Shown here: positions 39,204 to 50,590 of the stretch, piece by piece
Numbering within the stretch: the stretch's first letter is position 1
How the letters are laid out: every line of letters begins with the position of its first letter
Assembly (NCBI GenBank): GCA_905221605.1
Contig: CAJNDS010002545.1
Coordinates: 308,793-372,792, forward strand
Length of the DNA stretch: 64,000 nt
Source of the DNA: Symbiodinium natans
Taxonomy: Eukaryota > Sar > Dinophyceae > Suessiales > Symbiodiniaceae
Direction: 5' to 3'
Notes under the pieces: generated by a model
What the model was told of the DNA's origin: nothing
Seen by the model: only the letters and a program-made list of their open reading frames with translations
The model's database searches: none
Position numbers and translations under genes: made by a program

Positions 39204-41527
39204 CTACACCCGCGAAGCATTTGGCTTCGACTCTGGCTGGAACTCGTCAGGATGGTCGGCTCTCCAAGACCATCTCCGGGCACAATATCGGAGCAGGCTG
39301 GCAACCGACCGGCCTTCCAACCAGCACATGCAGGCAACAAAGAGCACTGAGACCCCGAGGAAAACACAGGCTCCAGTGAGACTGTCCTGGTACGCCGCGG
39401 CAGATCCCACGGAACCAAGATAGAGAATCAGCACAATCATGAAGATGATGAAAATTGTCTGCACGTGGTCTAAGTAGCCGAAGCGGCGAGGGGCCAGGAC
39501 GTCACATAGGTAGATCATGAGCAGGTTGCTTGCCCAAAGGTAGCAAACGTCAAAGCCCAAGAAGATTCCAATTGCAAAGGACAGCAGGGCATCAGAAGGA
39601 GCACCGGCCTTCCAGATTGCCAGGAAGTACTCTGCGCTGAGACTGAGGATTGGCGTTAGCAATAACAGCTGGTACTGGTTCGGAAGGCGCGTACGAGAAA
39701 GCGACTTCTCAAGCTCGTCCCTCAGGTCAGTCCGCACAAAATCCACGAAGACCTGCTTGCTCCCGTACCACTTCTCGATGGCGGCGTGGATGAAATCTCC
39801 TAAGTGAAACATGCAAGCTACACACACACACACACTTTTGCAAAGCATGACACTGGTACGAGTACTGCAGCCAGGGAGCGATCAAATTGATGGGAGCACT
39901 GCACAGTTCCCAAATCGAAGTTCTCCAACTGGGACAACAAGTGGTGCTTCTCCCGAAAATTCAGTCTCAGCACGCAGATGGCCACGGGCCACGTCACGTA
40001 ATATATGAAAAGGAGGACGACAAAGTTGCCATAGAACATCTCCCGTCCGAAAAGAATGAGAAAAGCAAAGGCATGAGAGGAAAGCAGCATTCCCAACACG
40101 GCCCTCTCGACGAACATCGGCCTGAATGTGATCCTTCCAGTTGGATTCACTTTCTTGTATGCGGCTACTTCGAAGACGCACCAAAGACCTTGGCGCTGCC
40201 CAGAGAGTTTTGGGAGTCCGAGAAAACATCATCCAACTACGTGGGCTCCAGCAACGCTCGTTGTGTGAAGGTTTTGTGGGGTGAGCAGCATCTAACAACA
40301 CTATCAGCCACTAACACTCACTAAGCCTGGCTCAGGGAGTTGGAGATGGTTGAAGAGTTGAGAAATTCGAGTTGCACTTCGTGCACTTCGAACCGGAATT
40401 TCGGGAACATCGGGAACATCGGGAACAATCGTCCAAAGACCGAGACACGAGAAAGGTACGGCGCGCTCCAGAGGATCCGCAGCTCGGAGGAAATGCTCAG
40501 GAACCCAGCGATTCCGAAGATGCCACGCTCCATCAGCTTCTTGTCCACCTCTCAAAGGGAAACATAAAAGAATCCCCAAAATTGTCCCAAATTCAAAGCA
40601 GCAATAAAAACTGCAGAAACTGCAGAGGGCAGTGTCCAGAACATTGAGGCTTCCGTGGGGGCCCTCACCTGGTGGATGCTGGACACATCGATGAATCCGA
40701 TGTCTGAGCGGCTGCACCTTTGCGATGCCCGCTGCTCAAGGCAGGGCATCAACAGGCCACAGGCGCTTTTGAAGACAATTCAGAGCCCAAGTCTGCCTAA
40801 CCCCAGAAAACCCGCTACCAGTGTGACATGTCCTGACCCTCTCGCCTTTCTGGCCACAGAGGAGTAGACAGTAGCCCAAGCCCCGTGGCCACACAGCTGC
40901 AAGAGATGATCCAAAAGCCCATCGGGCAGACCTCATCGAAGCCCATGATGGTCGCTCGGTACGTCAGTGGCATCGGCAGAACATCATACAGGCAAAGGGC
41001 CGCGCAAATTGCCACAGAGGAAAACCAGAAGATAAGACCATAGTGCCAGCCACACTGAAAAGACAGCGATAGGAACTTCCACCTTCCAGGAGTCCACCAA
41101 GTGTGGGAAAGGAACACATGAAAATACGTCACTTTCTCTGACATATTATACAGTCTCATGCAGTCTTCAGGCTGCCATGTACAAGGGTTGTAGCGCCAAA
41201 CACGACCCAAGCCATTGAGGGACTTTCGCAACGGCATGCCCCGTACCACGCCCATGTCAACGTGGGAGTATCTCTGCTGCTTGTGCCGCTCCCCCTTGCT
41301 CATGACAGTAGCAGTCGAGGTTCCTCTTGTCGGCAAGTCCGGTATAGAGTCCATCAAGGTGGTGCAACTGATGGCGCCGCGCTCGAGCTTATCACTACGC
41401 TCGCTTTTACTTTGAAGTGTCGGAGCTTGCTCGAGTCGTGCCTCCGATGCTATAGCTTCCACGACATGAAGCTCCGGCCCCTCGGGATTGCAGCACGAAG
41501 GCTGGGGGCAGGAGGCTCCCACACCCA
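39204..41527 (-). CDS. FLSHTW-family multi-span membrane protein with TIR-like sequence blocks
   Basis: Five exons: 41527 to about 40855 (MGVGASC start; FHVFLSHTWWTPGRWKF; two membrane spans), about 40740-40669 (IGFIDVSSIHQ), 40548-40449 (VDKKLMERGIFGIAGFL, LRILWSAPYLS), 40188 to about 39885 (RLWCVFEVAAYKK; two membrane spans) and 39799-39204 (IHAAIEKWYGS; four membrane spans; TAG). The junction 40449/40188 restores the arginine of RLWCVFE exactly. Blocks of the form FxSH, DxxSIxQ and LWCVFE, in this order, resemble TIR-type signalling domains; this is my reading, not a proven relationship. About eight hydrophobic spans are interleaved with or follow the blocks. The start MGVGASC is a plausible N-myristoylation and palmitoylation site. 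Similar proteins are, to my knowledge, abundant in Symbiodiniaceae genomes and have no known function. The join between the first and second exon is not settled. Confidence 0.85.
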
Positions 41528-41629
41528 TGGCGAAAAAAGGGCATTTAAGGGCATCTACATGAATCCAGTGAACAGCTGGGAGCAGACAGTCCAGACGAAG
41601 CTTCTGCAAGGACAACGTTGTGAGTTGTA

Positions 41630-42476
41630 AGATTCAGGGTCATCGTCTGCCCGAATGCTTTCGACATCGAAGCTGTCTGTGCCAACAGTTATGAACCCTC
41701 CGCAAGAGACTCCTGCCGGGAGTTCTTCTGGTGCATGCTGCATGAGTATTTCTGACAGTGCAGGCTAGACGTTTACCAGTCCCTGAGAGAAAAAACCAAA
41801 CGATCCACGAAGTCTTAGAGGCCCAGGTGGAGCCCAACAACCAAGCCTGTCACTGTACAAGCTGAGCTGGCCATGCATCCTCTGCTCTCTGCAGGGCCCT
41901 GGCAGGAATGCATAGCCCCAAGATGATGATGGTGGGGATGTAGAAGAACAGGTACTCCGCCTGTTTCAGCCAAGGTTTCACTCAAGTGTTCTTTGCCCAT
42001 CTGATGGGCCCGGCCTTCATCAGCAGCTTGTAGTTGGTCCAGATCAGGATGCGCTGGCGCGGATAGAAGGGCACGTGTTCCTGGCCAGGTGAAACTGAAT
42101 CAGCGATGTCTTCCGCTTCCAAGAAATTCCAGTGTCTCAGACTGGTGCACTCCATTCCGCTAGTACTCGATTCCGCCTGGTGCGTGAAGTACAGCTCTGA
42201 GATTGGCTTGGGCGGGTCTTGAGACACCACCTGGGCAAAATGATTCCGTGCGTAAGGATGCAGTGATGGATGCAGTCATCCTCCCCGCCGCAAGCCACGC
42301 TCACTTGTGTGCGTCCACCAGTTTCCCAAGCACCCTGCAAAGCTCTGACCGCGCTCCTGCAGCAAAGCTTCGCGTGTCACATAGCGTTACGATTTCCCCA
42401 CTCGAAGTTGCTTCTGGTCGTCCTTGACAAGCTTCATGCGAGGGAAGTGATCCGTGGGGTCTGGGTCGTGGTAGTC
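41630..42476 (-). CDS. Unidentified membrane protein, small exons
   Basis: Four exons on the minus strand, just upstream of the FLSHTW gene: 42476-42402 (DYHDPDPTDHFPRMKLVKDD), 42080-42015 (HVPFYPRQRILIWTNYKLLMK), 41960-41898 (EYLFFYIPTIIILGLCIPAR, one clear membrane span) and about 41720-41630 (GGFITVGTDSFDVESIRADD). All have AG/G-type acceptors, and the middle two have GC donors. The block RILIWTNYKLLMK followed by a membrane span is reminiscent of the entry into the first membrane domain of ABCA/ABCG transporters, but no nucleotide-binding domain is visible here, so I leave it unnamed. It may be one end of a longer gene or part of the transcript that continues into the FLSHTW gene. Confidence 0.55.
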
Positions 42477-42479
42477 CTG

Positions 42480-43405
42480 CGTTGCGCATGGCAGCAACCA
42501 AACTACTAACTCACTCAATTTTTGGAGACCCACTCCATGGCTCTGATAAACAGACTTACTTCGGCCCACCGTGAGATCTAGCACCATGCCAGACCAATAC
42601 CTCAATACCCCAGAGATACTGAAAAGGCAACAAGCAATAGCGCCTCAGCATCCTCCTCTTCAGGCCTGGGGCAAATCCGCAAGTCCCAGCTCAAGGGCTC
42701 ATGTTCGCCAGCACAGCGGCGCAGGACGCAGCATGACTCGACCCCCTGGGCTGCCTTGTTCCATCTGGGTTGAGGTGTGCTCGTGGGTCACCTCCGGATC
42801 CAAAGCGACGATAAGCCTCCAGCTTTCAATACCAGCAGGGCAGGAGGAGTGCGAGACAGAAAGGAGGGCATAACATGGCATAACCAACCCATGCACCGTG
42901 TGCTGTGACCGCGGCCATGGCAGGCATCCATTGACGTGGCCTGGAGGATGCTGCAAGGCTAAGTCTGCAAAGTCTAGCTCTGCCTCTGCATCCACATTTT
43001 CAGCCTTTTCAGCATGTTGCTGCAATTGTAGTGGCGGAGCCCTGAGGCCGGCGCTGCACGGCCCTTGTCTCTCCCAGGTTCGCAACGCCTAAGGCCATGG
43101 GCAGCGTGTTGCACTGCAGAGTGTATCCAACAGCACGATGTCACGCTCGAACCTGGAGGAGCAAGAGGAACACCGAGGAACACGGAGGAACACAGAGGAA
43201 CACAGAGGAAGAGCATCAGAACGTCCAAGAATCTAGACTTCAAAATACTTCAAACCGTCAGCAGGCTGAACCTGTGTCTTTCCCTGGTGCAAGGTCCCTG
43301 CGGCAGGCACTGCGCAAGAGGCCCCGAGACAGCATGGCCTCGGATCAGTCAAGAAGGACCAGCGGCGATCTTCATGGACCGAAGCACAGCATAAGACCGC
43401 CGCTC
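42480..43405. other. No certain gene; short repeat
   Basis: A minus frame (42699-43085) reads SCPAGIESWRLIVALDPEVT and may be an exon of the membrane gene to the left. The repeat at 43164-43212 lies in the right part. Confidence 0.3.
43164..43212 (+). repeat. 12-bp repeat AGAGGAACACNG
   Basis: Four copies of a GAGGAACAC-based unit with one variable base. Confidence 0.85.
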
Positions 43406-43409
43406 AAAG

Positions 43410-44279
43410 TCAAGCACCGGCCAAGACAGGTGAAATAGGTGCAAAGACTTGAGTTTGCCACGGCTGCAGGAACACGAACAGGCTCGGCAAGCCTTGCTTT
43501 GTGTGGGTCCGAGTCCTGTTGGTGCCTAAAACTTTGCAAAAACTTGCCGGGATTTGCTGATGCCTGTCGCACATTAAAGACTTGAGTTCATGCCTCGGTA
43601 TAAGCAGGCAGCCCTCGTTCTTGGGGTCTTTGTGGCTTTGCACCCCCAGCTCCTGACTTAGCATTTGCTGTATAGCTGGGCCAAGGATCGCCTCGCCTGT
43701 TTTAGACTGGCGTCCCAAACCCACCACAAGTGACAAACTTCCCTGGGCAGTTAGACCCAGCTCTGCGCTCTTCGCAGCCTGCCCGTGCTGAAGGGCAAGT
43801 GCTACGTCCAACAGAGCTATACGCACAGCCAGCTTTGCCAGCTCAACCGTCTTGCCATGCAGGTCCAAGCCCTGTGCCGCAGGACGCAAGCCGAGCAAAG
43901 CCTTCGCCTCCCTGCACAAAGCCATTGCCGCAGCCATTTCGCCTGACAGCACCATGGCCTCCAGCAACTTGTCCCAGATCCCTGTGTCGGGTGCGAGCCC
44001 ATCATCCTGCATGTCTTCCACCAACCGCAGCGCATGCTGCCACTGCCGAGCGTGGCAGCAAGATGAAATGGCGGCATCAAAGCACAGAAGCTCCTCCGAG
44101 GCCTTGCAAGGCCTGTCGGATTTGCTGCTCCGAACTGACTCAAGGCTTGCTCTGTGAGATGACAAGATCCAGCCTTCCTGCCGCAGTTTCGCTGCCGCTG
44201 CCGCTGCCGCTGCTGCAGGCGCCCTGGCAATTTCAGGGGCCCGCTGACCTTCTGTAACCAGCACCTCTATACCTTTCAA
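43410..44279 (-). CDS. PPR-Smr protein, C-terminal exon
   Basis: A 289-codon open frame on the minus strand. Residues about 66-100 form a pentatricopeptide repeat (LCFDAAISSCCHARQWQHAL, then EDMQDDGLAPDT), with a second weaker one behind it. From about residue 138 an Smr domain follows: LDLHGKTVELAKLAVRIAL, VVGLGRQSKTGEAILGPAI, and KDPKNEGCLLIP. PPR-Smr proteins bind RNA in plastids or mitochondria; the Smr domain is often a nuclease or a binding module. LDLHG is intact; the glycine-rich loop reads GLGR where many members have GHG/GRG. The frame opens after an AG/G acceptor-like sequence near 44275, so more PPR exons probably lie upstream. An alanine run (residues 21-30) lies near the exon start. 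The last 60 residues after the Smr domain are not conserved to my eye. Confidence 0.8.
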   Translation of the reverse strand: MKGIEVLVTEGQRAPEIARAPAAAAAAAAAKLRQEGWILSSHRASLESVRSSKSDRPCKASEELLCFDAAISSCCHARQWQHALRLVEDMQDDGLAPDTGIWDKLLEAMVLSGEMAAAMALCREAKALLGLRPAAQGLDLHGKTVELAKLAVRIALLDVALALQHGQAAKSAELGLTAQGSLSLVVGLGRQSKTGEAILGPAIQQMLSQELGVQSHKDPKNEGCLLIPRHELKSLMCDRHQQIPASFCKVLGTNRTRTHTKQGLPSLFVFLQPWQTQVFAPISPVLAGA

Positions 44280-44284
44280 GAGAC

Positions 44285-47200
44285 AAAGTCAACCGGGGCA
44301 CCCATGAGACAGTGTGGACTTTGCGCACCGGACAAATCAATCTCGCACCGCCGTGCCTTTTCCCGGGTGCCAGACCCTGAGCAGGACAGCCCACCTCGAT
44401 CAGGGATTAAGGTAAACAGGGAGTTGAGATAAGAGCGCTTGCATTAATCAATGCAAGTGTCGAGGCTTGAACTATTGACTGCAGTCTTGGAAAGTTATGC
44501 ATTGTGCAAAGTTGTGTTTCAAATCTGCTGTGGGTTTCTGCAAGGGCCTCGCGAAGCTTTTACTCGGGATGATTAAACGGCGCATGACATCACGTCACCT
44601 GGACTCCATTGGCGGTTAACAACGCGATGGAAAGTGGCAGGAGCTGCACCATTCAAGGCTCTTGCAATTCCACAAGATTTCTCCGGCTTCTCTTTTAAAG
44701 ACTGATCTGTGGCTTGAAAAGGGCGCCTCCTCCCTGTGCCCTCCTGCATCTCCCTCTGTACAGCTTGGGCAGCTATTGGAAAATCCACTCGCAGCCTTTG
44801 TCGCTCTCACAGCCCAAGATCTTCCTGGAATAGCCAACCTCCAAGCAGTAATAATCACGAGCACTAACTGCAGTTGCTTTGGGCTGCTATCTACATGTTC
44901 CCGGTCGCGGGACACAGGTAGGTATCTGGATCTTGGCGAACAATTCAAACACTTCTGCACAACATTCTGGCAGGCACGCCTGCAGGACGCTCCGTCTCAA
45001 AGCTGCTCTCAAGCTGTGGCTTTCGTCACGCGGCAGCGAAACAGAAGTGAAACTTCGTGAGCGGTCTAAGGACACGGCCCAATTGCCTACAGCATGCTCT
45101 ACATCAGCTCTGCAATGGACACCACAACGTCTCGAATCTGACGGTGTGTTTGGTGGTTGCACATGACACCACATGGTATTCATAGGCAGAGCTCAGGAGC
45201 GCTTAAAGGACTCTCAGGCAGAGAATGTAGTGGAGGCACACATTTGCAAGGCCCGATTGGAGAAGAGGTCCTAAGCTTCGAGAGGTTTCAGCCGGTGACA
45301 CCGTGACACCACAGCGGCCGTGACTTCCACTTATCGTGGGGAAGGGGGGCCATTACATGGCCATTACCCTAACTCAAGACAATCACCACCATATTCCGTG
45401 CCCAGTGTCTCTGGGATCATCGGAACCCTTCTTCTTCAGGTCTTCCCTGAGACCATCCTGCAGGCTTGTTGTCGCAACAACGTCTCACGACCATCTCACG
45501 ATACTTCACTATTTACTTGTAGGACTTGTAGGGGGTTAGGGAGACATGTGGATGGAGCCTGCTGGGGCGGCCTACGGGTGCCTTCCCTGCCGCCTTCTCC
45601 GGGGGAGCCTCCCCGTAAACGTCATTGAGTCATTGGCCACCCCTGACTAGCCGCTACTAGCCGCTCTGTGTAAGCAGCCCCCAGCCACCCTTGAGGCCCA
45701 AGCCAAGAAGCTTCCGCCCAGCACCCGGATGCGTACCCCACAGAGTTTTTATTGAGAGGACTCGCCAGCATGGCAACAACACTTTGCCAGCCGGAGGGAA
45801 AAAAGGCCTTTAGGACGTTAGGGCAAGAACTCCATGAAGCTGTGTTGCGACACTTGAGGCAGATTGAAACTAGCAGCTATGCTTGACTTGCGAGCAGCTC
45901 TCCAACGCTCCTGGCCTCCAGCTCTTGGAGAGCTCTCTCCTGCTCCTGTCAGGTAGCGTTCCTATTTTGAAGGCCCGGGCTTCCATTCCTTACGGAGGCG
46001 CGGGGGTGCTGATACTGCGTGGTACATCCCCTTTACGGGGGCCCCTACCGGTCAAGATCGCCCCGAGACGGTGCCTAACTCTCGAATCCTGATGTTTGTC
46101 GCTTCAGAGGCTATGGGCTCAGGGCTCTAGGATTCCAGGCCTCAAGCCCCAGGCCAGGACACGCTCACCCAGGAATGTACTGACTGCTGGTCAAGCGGAA
46201 GCGACTGCTGATCTCACGCTTGTAGTGGCATTGTGCCACGAAGATCAGCGAGCATCGCGGACAGCCCTCATCAGCACAACACATGCTGGATGGCACCCCT
46301 AACGCAAGGCCGATGGTGGCAGCTGATACCGCCGCGGGGACCTCACGAGAGACTTGCGGCATCTCGCAGCGGCTGGGGGCTTGCAAGCTCAGCCTCTTCG
46401 TCCGGCTCGAGTGGCTCGGACCTCGCGGAATTCAAGACCAGTTGCGGCAAAGGGGGTAAAACATGCTCAACACGAGCGCATCTGGTGCCCGACCAGGCAT
46501 CAGACTGCGCATTGGCGAGAACCTGCAAAAACGCCGTGCAAAACATGCGCTCCGACTGCTGCAGCAACCGCAACATGTTTGTGGGACCACATGCAAATAC
46601 ATTTGGGATGCAATTTTTTGGCAACACGGTGCGCCCAAAGCATGCAAACACTGGGGCACCTCCTGGCTAGCCTCGACCGGGTTTGCCTGGCTTTCAGGCC
46701 TCGGCGCTGCAGAACTCCAAGCTGCTTCGTGAGTTCTGTTGATTTCTTTGGTGGGCTTAGGGGTTGTTTGCTAATTTTCACGGCTGGCTTCGGATTTGTA
46801 GGGTTTCTCAGAATGCCAGGAGGGTGGCCCTCGGATTTTGGGTGGCCCTTGCGCAGCTGAGGTGCTGAGGCTCAGGTCCCTGAGCCTCCCCGAGATCCAG
46901 GTCCTCCGAGCAGCGCGTTGCCATCTTGTGTTCCTCCTACCTTGCAAATCCTGGAGCTACGAGTATCCCCCGACAAGTAGCCACCAATGCGTCCTCCAAC
47001 TGGACGGGATACGTGCGGGCTTCGCGAAGGGCTGTCGCCTGCAGAAGGAATGCACTGGTTTCAGCTCAACCCTCGAAGTCAGGCGGACATGCCATCGCCG
47101 GCGGACTTCCAATGCTGCTTGTTAGCCGTTAGGGCGGAGAAGTGGCGACAGTTTGGCCATGGCGACCGCTTTGCATGTCAGGACAGGTGAGCAGCACGCC

Positions 47201-47730
47201 ATAAACACACCAAGCATCCATGTCGAGTACTTGGGATGGTGGGCCTGTTTGTTCGTAACATGAAATCACGTCACAAGCACGAGATTTGATGCAAATCCCC
47301 TTGTACAAACCTACGTAGGCCTGATTCTCAATCGGAGCACTGCTACGATTGCAGGCTCTAGGAAAGGCCATATTGTAACAGGATGTTCAACCACCCAGAA
47401 TCCGACCAGCCCAAGTAGTTTCAAGGAAGATGAACCCGGCCCTTTTCCTCTCAACAATTCCACTCCGCCCGCAGCCCCCATGGCGGCATGAGCTTGCAGA
47501 TTGGTTGCATTTTGCAAGCAATCTGACCTAACTCTGGCCATGCCCGGGCCAGAGCCACCATGTGCACTTAAGAACCCTGCAGGGCTAGGTCCTACAGTGT
47601 ACGGCTTGGTTGCTACAGTGTCCTACACTCTTGGAGTCACGTCGCACAACGAATGTACGTAATGAATGCGCTCAGGATGGCTCTGGCTATGAGCTTGGCT
47701 CAAGACATAGACGAGGAGAAGGGCTCCATC
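44285..47730. other. No certain gene
   Basis: Upstream exons of the PPR-Smr gene are expected here. Candidates include a minus frame at 44573-44788 (QSLKEKPEKSCGIARALNGA), a competing plus frame at 44662-45060 (132 codons) and a minus frame at 46343-46651 (MLRLLQQSERMFCTAFLQVL). A GC-rich hairpin GGGGGAGCCTCCCC lies near 45602. Confidence 0.3.
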
Positions 47731-47735
47731 ACGGC

Positions 47736-49440
47736 TCAGCCGTTCATTGCGCATGGAATCCCAAGCATGTCGAAAATAGCAGGCGCACCGCAGACAATGG
47801 TCCAGGCCATGCTGGCGTAGACGCTTGTCTTAAGCACGGCCGCCGCGAACAGGTCCCAGCCCTTGATCTCTTGCCTCACATGTTTGTGCTCTACCTCGCT
47901 GCGAGGCACCGGCTTCGCAGGGTTCGGGTCCAAGCCGATCAAGCGCAAGAGTGCGGTAAAGCAACTCTTCAGCGCCACTCTCGCCAGAAGCAGGACCGAA
48001 TAGCCGATGACGGCACGCAGCGCCGACGATGCCATGCTGCTTTGTGCGGAACCGCTTTGAAAAGAGCTTGTTCCGCCGCGCCGCTCCGCTTCCAGACGAA
48101 AGCCAACGGCGCAACCTAGGATGAGGCCGCAGCAGGTGCAGTTCTGCAAAAAAGTCGGGGTCATCGGCCGTGGCTGCGGGTTCCTCGGTTCAAATGGCCC
48201 TTCGGCACATCTCTGCCATGCTGCCTAGTGCTGTCGATTTTGCACTTCTTTCCTGAACTAACTACAAGTCTCAAGACCAGCACGGATGATGCGAAGGCAA
48301 CCAGAAGGAGCCCAACATGGGGAGCTCCAAGCGTAAAAGCATCAAAGGCCCCACAGAGGCTGTGCGCCACCAGGGCCACCACCAGCCCCAGAACCATGCC
48401 GCCCTTAACGTCCATAGGCGAGTGGACCCCCAGGTATAGCCGGCCGAAGGTGATGGAGAAAATCCAGCAACCGGCAAGCAGCCCCAGCAAGCTGCCAGAG
48501 ATGTTTACCCAGTGATCCAAGCAGTAGAGAACTGCAAACAAGGCATTGCTGACCTAGGTGTGCCGTGTCAATGCGGTGGGCTTGCTCCAATGTGGAGGCA
48601 GGGCACAAACCTGCGGCCTTCAAGTCATGTTTCCAAAAATATCAAGGCTGCAACCCTATCGATTCAACTGATGTCTCCTTGAACCTGGATTGTTTTCCCT
48701 TTCATCCACAGCCGCTGAGTTCATCGCGTGCGTGGACGGAAAACCGAAGTCGCGGCAGGCTGTGGAGTCGATGTGGGATGCGCTGTCTGGCACCCAGACC
48801 TTCTAGCGAGCTGAGTCAAGTTACTGCCCTTGGGTCAGGCGAGATGGGAGAGAAAGCCCTGACTTTTCGCTCAAGTGGGATTGACCGAGCATGCATTCCT
48901 TCCCCCCCCCTGCCTTGGAGTTTACATTCCGTGGTCGAGGGAGCCGAAACACGTCCTCTTGGACAGGTGAGGGCTTGGTCAGCTTGAGACGTACACGGAC
49001 ACCTTTTCCATGCGCCACTCCGAGTGATTCCAGACCGCGGCTTCAGGTACGACACGAAACATCTGCGCCATTAGATCACAGGAGAGACTTCACTGATTCA
49101 CCCGTGCGAGGCAGTACTACTATGTCCCAGGTGTGCAGAATCGGCCTTCAAAAGGTTTCCCCACACCAGGCCGAAACAGACCACGTAAGTCATGTGGCCT
49201 CAAAGGTTGTTGCACAGGATCAATTCAGCAGAACCAATCATTGCAGGCCGTAGTCGTGTTTAGGCTCAGATTTACTTCGAGTGGGCAAAGGGGTTGGGGA
49301 GCACAGTCGTGCAAAAAGAGCCTCGAAGCTTGACTTCAGTCAGGCGGCGTGCAAACCTGTAGTCACCACACCAGAAAAGAATTGGCAACGACAGCAGGTA
49401 GAACTCCTCCTCTGCGAAGAAGGACCAGACCAAAAAGTAT
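47736..49440 (-). CDS. Sphingosine-1-phosphate / long-chain-base-phosphate phosphatase (PAP2 superfamily)
   Basis: Integral membrane phosphatase expected in the endoplasmic reticulum, where this family removes the phosphate from phosphorylated sphingoid bases. Exons: 49440-49338 (RYFLVWSFFAEEEFYLLSLP, ILFWCG), 49198-49146 (TYVVCFGLVWGNLLK), 48955-48914 (DVFRLPRPRNVNSK), 48759-48710 (CRDFGFPSTHAMNSAA), 48531 to about 48266 (several membrane spans and GRLYLGVHSPMD) and about 48164-47736 (TPTFLQNCTCCGLILGCAVG through to IFDMLGIPCAMNG and TGA). Joining the second and third exons gives K-DVFRLP-RP, which is PAP2 motif 1; PSTHAMN is motif 2; RLYLGVHSPMD is motif 3 with its histidine and aspartate. 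The usual serine before the motif 3 arginine is glycine. Family order and length fit a complete C-terminal four fifths; the extreme N-terminus was not found. Confidence 0.88.
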
Positions 49441-50329
49441 CTGTCCAATATCTTGCAACCTCGACAAGAAGTGCACAGCCGCCACCACTTCCACAAGCAG
49501 CAGCAAGAATCTTAAGAGGCTCAGAGTCTGCACTTCGTTGACACACTGGCTTCGATTGGAAGTTCAAGTCCAAGTCACGAAAGGTCTCCTGCAGCCGGAT
49601 CACACTCTCAGCGCCTTCCTGCAGGGGATTGCTTCCCCCAAAACAGGTCAAACGCGAGCTGTGCTGTTCAGCACTCGTCCGAAGTACATAGATGGAGGAT
49701 AGAACGGAACGCAACGACCTCCAGAGCGACCGCCTGCCCCACCAGCACCCAAGGTACACCACCACGCGCCTTACTCCGCCTTAGGCAACCTGGATCCCTG
49801 ATCCTCTCCCCCTCTCCCCCTCTCCCCACCCTCTCCCCCTCTCCCCACCCTCTCCCCCTCTCCCCACCCTCTCCCCCTCTCCCCACCCTCTCCCCCTCTC
49901 CCCCCCTCTCCCCCTCTCCCCCTCTCCCCACCCTCTCCCCACCCTCTCCCCACCCTCTCCCCCCTCTCTCCCCACCCTCTCCCCACCCTCTCCCCACCCG
50001 CTCCCCACCCTCTCTCCCACCCTCTCCCACCCCTCCCCACCCTCTCCCCACCCTCTCCCCCTCTCCCCCTCTCCCCCTCTCCCTATGCTTCTTTTTGGTC
50101 GGGAGGCACTTAAAGCAGCGGCGAATGGGAAACCCTCAACAACTCTGAACCAAAGGAGATGCATGCAAAGAGACTCCTTCACCCTCTCGTGCTTGCGTGC
50201 CCGACTGCTCTCCACATTTGCATCCAGGTGAAGCCAAGCTATCGGCAGCGCCACCGATAGGGCAAAGAGCTCCTAAGCTGGTAGCTACTCAATGTTTTGA
50301 AAACGAACGGCTCCAGACCCTGTAGCTGC
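49441..50329. other. No gene; CT-rich array
   Basis: This stretch holds the repeat at 49800-50092. The N-terminal exon of the phosphatase should lie in it or beyond. Confidence 0.35.
49800..50092 (+). repeat. CTCCCC/CACC polypyrimidine array
   Basis: Irregular repeats of CTCTCCCC and CACCCTCTCCCC. The plus strand is almost pure pyrimidine with scattered A; the minus strand is purine-rich and open in all frames (G, E and R repeats). Confidence 0.95.
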
Positions 50330-50473
50330 CTAAGCCGATAAGAATGACTCTTGAATCGTGGAAAGGTGCTCTCGCTCGTAGGAGCGCCGCATCGACGCCT
50401 CGGCAGCAGACGTGTCGGAGATGCACCGACGCACAGAAGATCCTCGGCCTGTCTTTCCTTGAACTTCCCCAAA
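50330..50473 (-). other. Possible continuation of the 50.5 kb exon
   Basis: The minus-strand frame stays open here and ends AEASMRRSYEREHLSTIQES before a stop at 50330. This is compatible with coding sequence but has no clear splice signal to support it. Confidence 0.25.
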
Positions 50474-50590
50474 CTTCCTCAAACTGAACTTGGGCATCCG
50501 GCTGGGCGAGATGAAGAGCTCGTCCTCCACCCTCAACACATCCAGAGGAGGGGAGACCAGATCCTCCTTCTGTCGCTTGCTGGGAGTCTC
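50474..50590 (-). CDS. Unidentified exon
   Basis: The minus strand reads ETPSKRQKEDLVSPPLDVLR, then VEDELFISPSRMPKFSLRK, after a CACAG acceptor. The charged, proline- and serine-containing composition suggests a linker or regulatory region. The open frame continues to 50330, but the exon end is uncertain. The plus-strand open frame here is taken as a shadow. Confidence 0.4.

Noticed and set aside
41898-42080. ABC transporter membrane domain
   Set aside because: The resemblance is limited to about 35 residues and no nucleotide-binding motifs are present; left unnamed.
47695-47704. TTGGCTCAAG, matching the end of the dinoflagellate spliced leader
   Set aside because: Only ten bases match and the preceding bases differ, so a retroposed leader remnant is not supported.
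49668-50254. Open frames rich in G, E and R (minus strand)
   Set aside because: They are the purine strand of the CT-rich array.
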